Source: Jiella flava
Lineage (GTDB): Bacteria > Pseudomonadota > Alphaproteobacteria > Rhizobiales > Rhizobiaceae
Assembly (NCBI RefSeq): GCF_017349315.1
Contig: NZ_JAFMPP010000009.1
Coordinates: 109,732-173,731, forward strand
Direction: 5' to 3'
Length of the DNA stretch: 64,000 bases
The notes beneath the pieces are model-generated. The model was not told where the DNA came from. It saw nothing but the letters and a program-made list of their open reading frames with translations, and searched no databases. Shown one piece after another: positions 51,438 to 60,855 of the stretch; positions within the stretch are counted from its first letter, which is position 1, and each line of letters starts with the position of its first letter. A program made the position numbers and the translations under genes.

Positions 51438-52325
51438 TCAGGCGGCAAATTCGTTTCGTCGATAGCCCTGGATATAGAGGAGCGCGGTGAGGTCGCCGCG
51501 ATCGACGCGGTGGGGGGCGCTGGCCGCGACCTTCGGCTTGGCATGCAGCGCGACGCCGGTTCCGGCGAACTGCAGCATCGGCAGATCGTTGGCGCCGTCG
51601 CCGACGGCGATCACATCCGAGGCCGAGAGCCCGCGCGCGGCCGCGATCTCTTGCAGCGCCGCGACTTTGGCTTCGGCGCCGAGGATCGGCTCGCCGACAG
51701 CGCCGGTCAACACGCCGTTCTCGGCGATCAGCCGGTTGGCCCGCGTCTCGTGGAAGCCGAGATCCGCGCCGATCGGGCCGGTGAAGACCGTAAAGCCGCC
51801 GGAGACGAGCGCGGTATGGGCGCCATTCTTACGCATCGTCGCAACCAGCGTCTTGCCGCCCTTGGCATAGGTGATGCGCTCGGCGATGACCGTGCCGACG
51901 ATCGTCTCGGGCAGGCCGGTGAGGAGGCCCACCCGCTCGCGCAGCGCCGGCTCGAAGGCGATTTCGCCATTCATCGCCCGCGCGGTGATCGCTGCGATCT
52001 TGTCCTTGATGCCGATTTCGGCGGCCAGTTCGTCGATGCATTCCTGCTCGATCATGGTGGAGTCCATGTCGGCGATCAAAAAGCGCTTGCGGCGGCCAGC
52101 GGCCTCCTGCACCACGAGGTCGAGATCATGCGCATCGGCTTTCGCGCGCGCCGCCACGATCGCGGCCGGTGCCGGAGGCGTTTCCAAAGGTAGATCGGCG
52201 GCGAAGCCGTCGGCGAGCCAGTCCGCCTTTGCCGACGACGCACCCAGATGATCGGCGATGGCACCAAGCTCTTCCTTTGAGAAATGTGGACCGGCGGGAT
52301 TGGCAATCACGGTGGCGACATGCAT
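51438..52325 (-). CDS. serB: phosphoserine phosphatase
   Basis: 295 residues, HAD superfamily. Motif I is RFLIADMDSTMIEQECIDELA, motif II serine/threonine in TALVSGGFTVFT, motif III/IV in VIAVGDGANDLPML. The N-terminal ~80 residues are an extra domain seen in long SerB proteins. It dephosphorylates phosphoserine to serine, the last step of serine synthesis. It is divergent from miaA across a 45-base gap. Confidence 0.95.
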   Translation of the reverse strand: MHVATVIANPAGPHFSKEELGAIADHLGASSAKADWLADGFAADLPLETPPAPAAIVAARAKADAHDLDLVVQEAAGRRKRFLIADMDSTMIEQECIDELAAEIGIKDKIAAITARAMNGEIAFEPALRERVGLLTGLPETIVGTVIAERITYAKGGKTLVATMRKNGAHTALVSGGFTVFTGPIGADLGFHETRANRLIAENGVLTGAVGEPILGAEAKVAALQEIAAARGLSASDVIAVGDGANDLPMLQFAGTGVALHAKPKVAASAPHRVDRGDLTALLYIQGYRRNEFAA

Positions 52326-52370
52326 GGGACAACGGCCGATGACAAAGGAGCGATTATTGGGGGATCGATC

Positions 52371-53285
52371 ATGGGGAAAATCGACGCGATCCTGATAGCC
52401 GGCCCGACCGCGAGCGGCAAGTCACGCCTCGCCATGGAGCTCGCCGAACGTCACCACGGCGTCGTCATCAATGCCGATTCCCTGCAGGTCTATGATGGGC
52501 TCGAGATCCTCACCGCGCGACCGTCGGCGGAGGATGTTGGGCAGGTGCCCCACCATCTTTACGGCCATGTCGATCCGCGCGCCGACTACTCCGCCGGCGC
52601 CTATCTGCGCGACGTCGCCGCGCTTCTGCCCGGCCTGCGGCGCGCCGGGACGTTGCCGATCTTCTGCGGCGGAACCGGTCTTTATTTCAAGGCATTGACT
52701 GGTCTTTTGGATGTCATGCCCGAAATTCCGATGGCGATCCGGGCCAAATGGCGGGACCGGTTGATTGCCGAGGGCGCCGAAGCGCTCTCCGCCGAATTGC
52801 AGCGCCGCGACCCGGAGATGGCGGCGCGGCTTGGTCCGCGTGACGGGCAGCGGATCGCCCGCGCACTCGAGATCGTCGAAGCGACGGGCCGCTCGCTCTT
52901 GCAGCTCCAGGCCGGCAAGGGACCTGCGCTGATCAATCCCTCACGGGCGCACAAGATCGTTCTGGCACCGGAGCGGGCGGCGCTTCGCGAACGGATCGCG
53001 ACACGCTTCGATCTGATGCTTGCCGCCGGCGCGCTCGAAGAGGTTCGGCGATTTGCCGTGCATTTTCCGGATGCCGGTCCGACGGCGATCAAGGCGATCG
53101 GCCTTGCCGAACTCGTGGCGGTGCTTGGCGGCGAGATGAGTCTCGACGCGGCGCGCGAGCGGGCGATCACGCGCACGCGCCAATATGCCAAACGTCAGGA
53201 AACCTGGTTTCGGCATCAATTTGACGACGACTGGTTGAGGGTCACCTCGGTGGTCGATTTGTCGCAGGCGCTGCGTCTGCTTTGA
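52371..53285 (+). CDS. miaA: tRNA dimethylallyltransferase
   Basis: 304 residues from the ATG at 52371; longer in-frame starts overlap serB. P-loop AGPTASGKS (residues 10-18), NADSLQVYDGLEILTARPS and the FCGGTGLYFKALTGLL loop, plus the C-terminal RTRQYAKRQETWFR tRNA-binding motif. It prenylates A37 of tRNAs reading UNN codons. Divergent from serB, which is a common alphaproteobacterial arrangement. Confidence 0.96.
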   Translation: MGKIDAILIAGPTASGKSRLAMELAERHHGVVINADSLQVYDGLEILTARPSAEDVGQVPHHLYGHVDPRADYSAGAYLRDVAALLPGLRRAGTLPIFCGGTGLYFKALTGLLDVMPEIPMAIRAKWRDRLIAEGAEALSAELQRRDPEMAARLGPRDGQRIARALEIVEATGRSLLQLQAGKGPALINPSRAHKIVLAPERAALRERIATRFDLMLAAGALEEVRRFAVHFPDAGPTAIKAIGLAELVAVLGGEMSLDAARERAITRTRQYAKRQETWFRHQFDDDWLRVTSVVDLSQALRLL

Positions 53286-53435
53286 AAGTCATTTGAAAAC
53301 AGAGATTTGTCGCTTGCGCCGTTTCGCCTTGGAGATCCTGGCGGAATGGCCGGGCGCGGATGCTGTTTCTTTTAACGTTGGGATAGAACATTGATTATAT
53401 TCTTTTATCAATCGTAAAACGGACTTGCAATATTT

Positions 53436-54218
53436 ATGAGATTTGCGAAGGTAGAGTTGTCAGCCGCAGTTGTTCTGTGTTCTGCAGTTGCGGCAGGCGC
53501 TGTCATCTTCATCAATTATCGCGAAATCGGACCGACCCTGTCCGATGCGCACCAGACCGTGGCGTTGTCCCGGCATGTCATGTTGACCTGGCTGAGCCTC
53601 GGTTTTCTGGCCGTTACCTGTCTTGCGACCGGGTTTGTCATCTGGCCGGTCTTGCGGCGGCACGCGCGCGAGCAAGGCAAGCTGCGTGGTCTCACCAATC
53701 TTCTCAGCGAACGCTCCAAGCGATTGGAAGAGGCGGCTCTTACCGACCCGCTGACCGGGATGCACAATCGTCGCTTCTTCGACGAGGCGCTGAAGCATTA
53801 CGTCGCCGAATTCAGCAAGATCGGCAAGCCTTTGGCGCTGCTTATGATCGATCTCGACCACTTCAAGGCCATCAACGACACTTATGGACATGACGTCGGT
53901 GACGAAGTGCTCCGCTCGGTCGCCTTCTGTCTCTTCGAGCTGACCCGCTTTCACGACGTTGTGGCGCGGTTTGGCGGTGAGGAATTCGCGATTATTGCGC
54001 CCGATCTCAGCGAAGACGAGACCTTCCGATTTGCCGAGCGCCTGCGCGAGAAGATCGCCGCTCAGCAGATTCATGTCGGTCCGTCGGCCATCAGAATCAC
54101 CGCATCCCTCGGCTGCACGATCGCCTTGCCGCAGGATAATCCGACCACGATCTTAAAGCGCGCTGACGGGCAGCTTTATGAGGCCAAACGGGCCGGCCGA
54201 AATCGCGTGGCAAGTTGA
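53436..54218 (+). CDS. membrane-bound diguanylate cyclase
   Basis: 260 residues. Two N-terminal membrane segments (AAVVLCSAVAAGAVIFI and WLSLGFLAVTCLATGFVIWPVL) flank a short periplasmic loop; a coiled segment leads into a full GGDEF domain (LTDPLTGMHNRRFFDEALKHY, ALLMIDLDHFKAINDTYGHDVGDEVL). The active site is RFGGEEF, and an inhibitory RxxD site (RFHD) lies five residues before it. It should make cyclic di-GMP with product feedback. The start has no clear ribosome site, and the upstream 150 bases are AT-rich. Confidence 0.93.
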   Translation: MRFAKVELSAAVVLCSAVAAGAVIFINYREIGPTLSDAHQTVALSRHVMLTWLSLGFLAVTCLATGFVIWPVLRRHAREQGKLRGLTNLLSERSKRLEEAALTDPLTGMHNRRFFDEALKHYVAEFSKIGKPLALLMIDLDHFKAINDTYGHDVGDEVLRSVAFCLFELTRFHDVVARFGGEEFAIIAPDLSEDETFRFAERLREKIAAQQIHVGPSAIRITASLGCTIALPQDNPTTILKRADGQLYEAKRAGRNRVAS

Positions 54219-54348
54219 GGCCGAGGTCGCTTCGACGACCGCTGGGGCCCCGCAGTGTCGTGGTACTTGACGAAGCCGCTCATATCGTTGCCCTAGCGGC
54301 AGGAACCAACTGCACGCGCCGCGCGTCTCCCGTCAAAAGGATCAAGCG

Positions 54349-55170
54349 ATGTCGATGACCAACAGCATGGCGCCGCAAAATGGCGAGGACTGGTTGAAGG
54401 GGGCGGCGCGAGCCGGCTATGCGGCGCGTGGACTGGTCTTCATCATCGTCGGCTACTTCTCCTTTCGGGCCGCGTTTGCGAGCGGCCAAGCGATGGATAC
54501 CAAGGACGCGATCGAGGTGATTGCCGGATCGGGTTTCGGAACGATCCTGCTTGCCGCCATGGTGATTGCGCTGGCCGCCTTCTGCCTGTGGCGTTTGATC
54601 CAGGTGGCGATGGATGTCGACAATCATGGCATCGACGCCAAGGGGGTGTTTGTGCGCACCGGACTTTTGATCAGCGCCTTCTCCTATGGCGCTCTGGCGG
54701 TCTATTCGGTCACGCTTCTCCTCGGCCAAGGTGCCGGCTCGGGCAGCGGCGGCAAAAGCGGCGTGATCGCCTATGCTTATGAGGCCGGTTTCGGCGTCTG
54801 GCTGACCTATCTCATTGCCGCAGGCATGGCCGCAGCAGCGATCGCCCATCTCGTCAAAGGCGTCAAAGCGGGCTTTGAAAAATATATGGCGATCCCGAGC
54901 GATCGGCGCTGGTTGCTGAAGCCGGTCTGCCAGTTCGGTCTGATCGCGCGCGCTGTGACCTTCGTCGTTTTGGCCGGACTGCTGGCGACGGGCGCGGCGG
55001 GTTACGAATCCGGCGAAACGCCGGGGATCGACGCGGCACTGCGGGAAATTTCCAGTTGGAGTTTCGGTTGGCTGTTCTTGTCGCTGACCGGTCTCGGTCT
55101 CGTCGCCTTTGGCGTCTATTCGCTCGCGGAGGCGATGTACCGGCGGATCGAAATGCCGGATGTCGGTTGA
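54349..55170 (+). CDS. DUF1206 family membrane protein
   Basis: 273 residues with about six membrane segments. Family repeats of the type WLKGAARAGYAARGLVFIIVGYFSFRAA, VFVRTGLLISAFSYGALAVYSVTLLLG and VCQFGLIARAVTFVVLAGLLATGAA are visible; DUF1206 proteins consist of three such two-helix units. The start has AAGGATC upstream, with a second ATG six bases in. Function unknown. It lies 83 bases before the ilv leader. Confidence 0.92.
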   Translation: MSMTNSMAPQNGEDWLKGAARAGYAARGLVFIIVGYFSFRAAFASGQAMDTKDAIEVIAGSGFGTILLAAMVIALAAFCLWRLIQVAMDVDNHGIDAKGVFVRTGLLISAFSYGALAVYSVTLLLGQGAGSGSGGKSGVIAYAYEAGFGVWLTYLIAAGMAAAAIAHLVKGVKAGFEKYMAIPSDRRWLLKPVCQFGLIARAVTFVVLAGLLATGAAGYESGETPGIDAALREISSWSFGWLFLSLTGLGLVAFGVYSLAEAMYRRIEMPDVG

Positions 55171-55217
55171 TTGCCGCCGCCGCTTGCCCCCCTTTGACGG
55201 TGATCGCGAAAAAGTCG

Positions 55218-55246
55218 TTGACGCGTGCACGCGGCGTGACTAGCTT
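55218..55246 (+). promoter_or_regulatory. predicted ilv promoter
   Basis: TTGACG at 55218-55223, 17-base spacer, TAGCTT at 55241-55246. The start point would fall at the leader ATG at 55254, the same layout as at the trp and leu leaders. Confidence 0.58.
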
Positions 55247-55253
55247 GCGCGCC

Positions 55254-55304
55254 ATGACGATGAATTTGCTTCTCGTAGGAATGCGCACACGCGTGGCGGT
55301 CTGA
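55254..55304 (+). CDS. ilvL: ilv leader peptide (16 aa, Leu/Val-rich)
   Basis: An ATG...TGA mini-gene encoding MTMNLLLVGMRTRVAV: three consecutive Leu, one Val, and two Val near the end. It is placed 120 bases before ilvI with a terminator in between. Scarcity of branched-chain aminoacyl-tRNAs would stall ribosomes here and relieve termination. No ribosome site precedes the ATG, which is seven bases after the -10 box, so translation is probably leaderless. Confidence 0.88.
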   Translation: MTMNLLLVGMRTRVAV

Positions 55305-55361
55305 GGACCGCCCGGCTGATGCCACGTGTGCGCGATCAAAGGGCCCAAGAGGCCCTTTTTT
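55284..55361 (+). terminator. ilv attenuator
   Basis: The terminator stem AAAGGGCC (55338-55345) pairs with GGCCCTTT (55351-55358) around CAAGA and runs into T's to 55361. Upstream, GCGCACACGCGTGGC (from 55284) pairs with GCCACGTGTGCGC (55321-55333) apart from a two-base bulge, enclosing a small GGCGGTC/GACCGCC hairpin (55295-55312). Stalling in the leader would disrupt the long stem. Confidence 0.88.
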
Positions 55362-55425
55362 ATTGCCCGAAATTCTGTGAAAGCTGTGGCCGAGTTGGAT
55401 CGGCGACGACGAGAAAGACAAGACG

Positions 55426-57216
55426 ATGGACAAGACGGCGCAAATGCAAGCGCGGGAGATGACGGGCGCCGAAATGGTCGTTCAGGCGCTGATCGACAAC
55501 GGCGTCACCGATATTTTCGGCTATCCGGGCGGCGCGGTGCTGCCGATCTATGACGCACTCTTCCAGCAGTCCGATGTCCGTCATATCCTTGTGCGCCATG
55601 AGCAGGGCGCCGGTCACGCTGCCGAAGGTTATGCCCGCTCGACCGGCAAGACCGGCGTCATGTTGGTGACCTCGGGGCCGGGGGCGACCAATGCGGTCAC
55701 CGCTCTTCAGGATGCGCTGATGGATTCCATTCCGCTGGTCTGCATCTCCGGCCAGGTTCCAACCACGTTGATCGGCTCCGACGCTTTCCAGGAGTGCGAC
55801 ACCGTCGGCATCACCCGGCCTTGCACCAAGCACAATTGGCTGGTCAAGGACGTCAACGATCTCTCGCGCATTCTGCATGAGGCCTTTCTCGTTGCCCGTA
55901 CGGGACGGCCAGGACCGGTTGTCGTCGACATTCCGAAAGATGTCCAGTTCGCCACCGGCATGTACGCCCCGCCGCCGCCGAGCCGGACCCATGAGAGCTA
56001 TCGTCCGCGGCTGTCGCCCGAGCATGAGCGGATCGCCGCGGCGGTGGCGCTGCTTGCCAGCGCCAAACGACCGATAATCTATTCGGGCGGCGGTGTCGTC
56101 AATTCCGGCCCGGAAGCCTCGCGGCTGCTGCGCGAATTTGTCGAGCTGAGCGGATTTCCAATCACCTCGACCTTGATGGGCCTCGGCGCCTATCCGGCGT
56201 CGGGCAAGAGCTGGCTCGGCATGCTTGGCATGCACGGCACCTACGAAGCCAATCTGGCGATGCATGGCTGTGATGTCATGCTGTGCATCGGAGCGCGGTT
56301 CGACGACCGAATTACCGGCCGGCTCGATGCGTTTTCGCCAAACTCGAAGAAGATCCATATCGACATTGATCCATCCTCGATAAACAAGAATGTCCGGGTC
56401 GATCTGCCGATCATCGGCGATGTCACACACGTCTTGAAGGATCTGATCGCGGAGTGGCGGTCGGCGAAGGCTGCAGTTGATGCTGAAGCGCTGGCCGAGT
56501 GGTGGCGTGAGATCGGTCGCTGGAAGACGCGCAACTGCCTTGCCTACAAGCCGAATAACGACCTCATCATGCCGCAATATGCCGTTCAGCGGCTTTATGA
56601 GGCGACAAAGGACCGCGAGACCTATGTCTCGACCGAGGTCGGCCAGCATCAGATGTGGGCGGCGCAATTTTACGGCTTCGAGGCGCCGAACCGGTGGCTG
56701 ACCTCCGGCGGTCTCGGCACCATGGGTTACGGTCTGCCGGCCTCGATCGGGGCGGCGATCGCCCATCCCGATGCGCTGTCGGTCTGCATCGCCGGCGACG
56801 CCTCGGTGCTGATGAATATGCAGGAGATGTCGACGGCGGTGCAGCATTGCGCCAACGTCAAGATCTTCATCCTCAACAACCAGTATATGGGCATGGTCCG
56901 CCAGTGGCAGCAGCTTCTGCACGGCAACCGGCTGTCGCATTCCTACACTGAGGCGCTGCCGGACTTCGTCAAGCTGGCCGAAGCCTATGGCGCGATCGGT
57001 ATGCGTTGCGAAAAGCCGGGTGAACTCGACGATGCGATCGACGCGATGATCGCCGCCGACGGGCCGGTGCTGTTCGACTGCCGGGTGGCCAATCTGGCAA
57101 ACTGCTTCCCGATGATCCCGTCGGGCAAGGCGCACAACGAGATCCTGCTGCCGGACGAGGCGACCGACGAGGCCGTTGCCAAAGCGATCGACGCCAAGGA
57201 CCGGGTGCTGGTCTGA
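55426..57216 (+). CDS. ilvI: acetolactate synthase large subunit
   Basis: 596 residues. Thiamine-diphosphate enzyme: [16 protein letters not shown], the catalytic Glu in [15 protein letters not shown], the FAD/ThDP central domain ([39 protein letters not shown]), and the ThDP site [18 protein letters not shown] ... [12 protein letters not shown]. It condenses two pyruvates to acetolactate, or pyruvate with 2-oxobutyrate, for valine, leucine and isoleucine. It sits behind the ilv attenuator and 142 bases before its regulatory subunit. Confidence 0.97.
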   Translation: MDKTAQMQAREMTGAEMVVQALIDNGVTDIFGYPGGAVLPIYDALFQQSDVRHILVRHEQGAGHAAEGYARSTGKTGVMLVTSGPGATNAVTALQDALMDSIPLVCISGQVPTTLIGSDAFQECDTVGITRPCTKHNWLVKDVNDLSRILHEAFLVARTGRPGPVVVDIPKDVQFATGMYAPPPPSRTHESYRPRLSPEHERIAAAVALLASAKRPIIYSGGGVVNSGPEASRLLREFVELSGFPITSTLMGLGAYPASGKSWLGMLGMHGTYEANLAMHGCDVMLCIGARFDDRITGRLDAFSPNSKKIHIDIDPSSINKNVRVDLPIIGDVTHVLKDLIAEWRSAKAAVDAEALAEWWREIGRWKTRNCLAYKPNNDLIMPQYAVQRLYEATKDRETYVSTEVGQHQMWAAQFYGFEAPNRWLTSGGLGTMGYGLPASIGAAIAHPDALSVCIAGDASVLMNMQEMSTAVQHCANVKIFILNNQYMGMVRQWQQLLHGNRLSHSYTEALPDFVKLAEAYGAIGMRCEKPGELDDAIDAMIAADGPVLFDCRVANLANCFPMIPSGKAHNEILLPDEATDEAVAKAIDAKDRVLV

Positions 57217-57358
57217 CGCGCCTTTGCTGTGGCACGGGCACCGGCTGCTCATCTTCCAGCCACCATCTGTCGATCCCGCCCGAAGGCTGTTGGATCGACA
57301 TTTGGCCGAGTGTCCGGCAGATCACCTGTCAAACCCATTTCGTGTAAAGTCGAGCGTT

Positions 57359-57934
57359 ATGACCAACCCTGTCGTCCAGCCCCCGGCCTCCGCCTATTTC
57401 ATCACGCCCGAGCAGGAGACGGCGGTGTCTCGCACGCTCTCGGTGCTTGTCGACAACGAGCCGGGCGTTCTTGCCCGGGTGATCGGGATGTTTTCCGGCC
57501 GAGGCTACAATATCGAGAGTCTCACCGTCTCCGAGACCGAGCATGAGAAGCATCTGTCGCGGATCACGATCGTCACGCGCGGGGCGCCGCATGTGATCGA
57601 GCAACTGAAGAGTCAGCTCGATCGCATCGTGCCGGTGCATCGCGTGATCGATCTGACCATTGTCGGTGGCGAGCCGGGCGACAGCCGGCCGATCGAGCGC
57701 GAGCTGGCGATCGTCAAGGTGGCGGGGACGGGCGAACGGCGCGTCGAAGCGCTGCGCTTGGCGGATGTGTTCCGGGCGAAGGTCGTCGACTCCTCGATCG
57801 AGCATTTCGTCTTCGAGATCACCGGGCGGTCGTCCAAGCTCGACAAGTTCATCGGGCTCATGGCGCCCCTCGGCCTGGTCGAGGTCTGCCGCACGGGCGT
57901 GGCGGCTCTGTCGCGCGGTAAGGACGGCATGTAA
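57359..57934 (+). CDS. ilvH: acetolactate synthase small (regulatory) subunit
   Basis: 191 residues from the ATG at 57359. Two-domain regulatory subunit: an N-terminal ACT domain (RTLSVLVDNEPGVLARVIGMFSGRGYNIESLTVSETE) that binds valine for feedback control, and the C-terminal domain (ERELAIVKVAGTGERRVEALRLADVFRAKVVDSSIEHFVFEITG). It activates IlvI and confers valine inhibition. The 142-base gap after ilvI has no terminator that I can see, so the two are likely one transcript. Confidence 0.97.
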   Translation: MTNPVVQPPASAYFITPEQETAVSRTLSVLVDNEPGVLARVIGMFSGRGYNIESLTVSETEHEKHLSRITIVTRGAPHVIEQLKSQLDRIVPVHRVIDLTIVGGEPGDSRPIERELAIVKVAGTGERRVEALRLADVFRAKVVDSSIEHFVFEITGRSSKLDKFIGLMAPLGLVEVCRTGVAALSRGKDGM

Positions 57935-58480
57935 TTCGCGAGAGGCGTGGTACGGCCGCGCCCCGCCGCCAGAAAATCCCGACCCTGGACCCTGCCGGAG
58001 CCGCGCATGTGATGTCATGTGCGGGCCCCGTTGCGGTTGGTCACGATCGCGCTTTGTCACCCGTCCGGGATGAGGCCATTCCGCGCTTCGGCCGATCCCT
58101 GTGCTCATGAAAATTCTCGTTATGAGTGTGTTTTGTGCTGCATGCCGCGGCTGAATTCTCGTAGAGATAGCTGAACCCGATGTTGCAAGAATGAAGCTTT
58201 CTGATTGATTTTTCTCAAGCATTGATCCGCAAATTGAAAGCGATTTTCAGACATAAAATGTTTAGAATCAATTAGATAGTTCATCTGTTGTGCGTCTTGT
58301 CGAACGCGCGGCGCGCGAGGGTAGAGGCCGGTTCTGCCAAGCCCCTTTCGCGACCGTCCCTATCGGAGGTTCGGCCGGCTTCAGCCGGGGTAAAAAATAT
58401 CTACTAAACTTAATGTTGCAATTGTCGGATTTTTGAGCACAGGGTGGCGTCGAACAAACTGATTCCGCTGAGGTGCATCG
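57935..58480. other. 546-base intergenic region, AT-rich in its right half
   Basis: No credible gene was found between ilvH and the hybrid kinase. The right half (58090-58440) is markedly AT-richer than its surroundings and probably holds the kinase promoter. No RNA gene, palindromic operator or repeat copy was recognised. Confidence 0.5.
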
Positions 58481-60520
58481 ATGCAGGACGGCGTCAACGT
58501 TGACGAACGGCGCATCTCCGACGGAGCCTACCGTCGCATCGTCGAGGATGTCGTGGAAAACGCGATTGTCGTCCTCGATACGAGAGGTGTGATCGAGAGC
58601 TGGAACGCTGGAGCAGAGCGCCTCAAAGGCTATTCGCAGGACGAAGTGATCGGCGAAGATTTCTTTGATCTGTTTTTCCAGCATTCGCATTTTGGCCTCT
58701 CGAGCGAGGCGGTCTTGTCAGAATGCCGGGCGGTGGGGTGTTTCGAATACGACGGCTGGTGCAAGCGCCGGGACGGAGCTCGGTTCTGGGCGCATCTGGC
58801 GATTCAGCAGTTCGGGGAATGCGGAGCCTGCGAGCGCGGCTTCGTCGTTATCTGCTGCGACCACACCCGCAGCCACTACGTCGAAGATGCCGCGCGCCGC
58901 GACGCCCAGCGTGTTGCGCAGTTGACCGAGGGCTTTCACGATCACGCGATCTGCCAGCTTGATGAGGTGGGCCGGATCACCAGCTGGAGCAGCCGCCTCG
59001 AACAGATGCTGGGCTTTGCCGCCCTGGACGTGGTCGGGACTGCGTTTGCCGGGCTGTTCCCGCCAGACGGGCGGGACCGGGGCGAGCCTGAGACCGTTTT
59101 GGCGGCGGCCAGGCGCAATGGCCGGCTCCTTCACACCGGCTGGCACATTCGTAAAAATGGTGATCACGTCGCGATTCAGGATGTGATCGATCTCGTTGAG
59201 GACGACGAGGGCCGCTTCGTCGGCTTTTCGGTGGTGATCCGCGACACCAGCTCGCAATGGATGACCGAACAGGCGCTGCGATCGGCGCGGCGGGCGTTGT
59301 TCCAGTCGCAAAAGCTGGAGATGATCGGTCGCCTGACCGGCGGTGTTGCGCATGATTTCAACAATCTCTTGAGCGCGATCCTTGGAAATTTGGAGCTGGC
59401 GCGGCGGCGGATTGGCGCTGACAGTCAAATTGCCGGTTTCCTCGATAACGCGATGATCGGCGCGCGCCGGGGTGCCGCTCTGGTGTCGCGAATGATGAAT
59501 TTCGCCCGGCAGCAGGATTTTCAGTCTCGGTCGATTGAATTGCCGCGGTTGTTTCAGAATCTCTCCGATCTTCTCGCGCGGGCGATTGGCCCCGAGACGA
59601 CCATCGATGCCGATCTGCCGGAGCACCTCCCGCCGATTAACGTCGATCCTCATCAGCTCGAACTCGCGATCATGAACCTGATCATCAATGCCCGCGACGC
59701 CATGCCCACCGGCGGGGTGATCCGGGTTCGGGCGCGAAGTAGGCGAATTGCCGCAGGCCCCGACGGCAGCTGTCGCCGGCGCTATGTTCAATTGGAGGTG
59801 ATCGACACGGGAATTGGAATGGGCCCGGAGACCTTGGCGCGGGCAGCCGACATTTTTTTCACGACAAAGCCCGCCGGAAAAGGAACCGGATTGGGGTTGT
59901 CGATGGTTCAAGGGTTTGTTGACGCAGCTCAAGGGCAGATGGCGATCGAAAGCAAGCCGGGCAGGGGAACGACGGTGGCTCTTCTGCTCCCCGCCGCCGC
60001 GAACACCGTGGTGGATCATGCCGCGGTCAATTTGGACGCGGACGACGAACTGGAGAACGAGGACGTGTTGGGTCCTTCGCAGCGCAAACTCCGCGTCCTG
60101 GTCATCGACGACGACGCTTTGGTTCTCATGAACACGGCGACGATGTTGGAAGACCTTGGCCATCAGACAGTGACGATGGAAACCGGTCAGGACGCGCTGG
60201 ATTTCCTGGGCGGCGCGAGCGGCGAGGCGATTGATATCGTCGTCACCGATCACGCCATGCCGAAAATGACCGGCCTCGATTTCGTTCGGCTTGCCCGGTC
60301 GCGATGGCCCCACCTGCCGATGATCCTCGCAACCGGCTATGCGGAAGACGCCGTCGAGACGGAAAACATTGCCGATGCGCGGCTGCAGAAGCCGTTTAGC
60401 ATCCGTGACCTCGGTCTCGTGATTGACGAGGTAGCACGGGCACACGGTCTGAAAAGCGATACGCTTGACGGCAGCGATCCGGATGTTCCGGCAAGACCGG
60501 TCTCGGCAGGTGTCCGCTGA
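58481..60520 (+). CDS. PAS-containing hybrid sensor histidine kinase
   Basis: 679 residues, GAGGTG upstream of the start. Two PAS domains: residues ~15-140 (RIVEDVVENAIVVLDTRGVIESWNAGAERLKGYSQDEVIG) and ~155-260 (ITSWSSRLEQMLGFAALDVVG). Then the kinase core with the phospho-acceptor His in GGVAHDFNNLLSAILGNL, N-box LIINARDAM, G-boxes DTGIGM and GKGTGLGLSM. A C-terminal receiver domain (LRVLVIDDDALVLMN; acceptor Asp in IVVTDHAMPKMTGLD; LQKPF) makes it a hybrid. No membrane segment, so it senses a cytoplasmic signal; the first PAS has several Cys (AVGCFEYDGWCKRR, CGACERG, VICCDH) that might be redox-active. No response regulator gene is adjacent. Confidence 0.94.
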   Translation: MQDGVNVDERRISDGAYRRIVEDVVENAIVVLDTRGVIESWNAGAERLKGYSQDEVIGEDFFDLFFQHSHFGLSSEAVLSECRAVGCFEYDGWCKRRDGARFWAHLAIQQFGECGACERGFVVICCDHTRSHYVEDAARRDAQRVAQLTEGFHDHAICQLDEVGRITSWSSRLEQMLGFAALDVVGTAFAGLFPPDGRDRGEPETVLAAARRNGRLLHTGWHIRKNGDHVAIQDVIDLVEDDEGRFVGFSVVIRDTSSQWMTEQALRSARRALFQSQKLEMIGRLTGGVAHDFNNLLSAILGNLELARRRIGADSQIAGFLDNAMIGARRGAALVSRMMNFARQQDFQSRSIELPRLFQNLSDLLARAIGPETTIDADLPEHLPPINVDPHQLELAIMNLIINARDAMPTGGVIRVRARSRRIAAGPDGSCRRRYVQLEVIDTGIGMGPETLARAADIFFTTKPAGKGTGLGLSMVQGFVDAAQGQMAIESKPGRGTTVALLLPAAANTVVDHAAVNLDADDELENEDVLGPSQRKLRVLVIDDDALVLMNTATMLEDLGHQTVTMETGQDALDFLGGASGEAIDIVVTDHAMPKMTGLDFVRLARSRWPHLPMILATGYAEDAVETENIADARLQKPFSIRDLGLVIDEVARAHGLKSDTLDGSDPDVPARPVSAGVR

Positions 60521-60573
60521 GCGCGCGGCGAGCGTCTCGATCACTCTCCTGCTCCATCTGCCGATCCGCGGGC

Positions 60574-60640
60574 GCTGGCACTGTGGGTGAAATCCCACCG
60601 TTGGCGGAACGATCCGCGCGAGCGCGCGAGGCTTCTTGGG
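60574..60640 (+). other. FMN-riboswitch-like 5' half (possible relic)
   Basis: The stretch GTGGGTGAAATCCCACC with TTGGCGG and later CCGCGCGAGCG resembles the P2 hairpin, the J2/3 segment and the P3 region of FMN riboswitches. The conserved 3' half (the AGCAGA and CCGACGGT segments) is missing, and the next gene is a helicase, not a riboflavin gene. It is either a decayed element or coincidence. Nothing else is recognisable in the 335 bases between the kinase and the helicase. Confidence 0.25.
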
Positions 60641-60855
60641 GGCAAGTTGCCGGATCGGCTCCCTGTGCTTGCGAATCAAGGCCGAAACGTCTTCCTGAAA
60701 CCGCTCGTTTGATGGCGTGGTCCGTAGAGCGGTTGCGTCTCGGCATGCCGTGACCGCGTCGCATGGCGATCGAGCACGGGGGTGGCCGGGGCCGGGCTCT
60801 TGCCGATCTTCCGGGCTTGCCGCATTTTGTCGTCGCGCCGCACCGGAGAAGCGCC

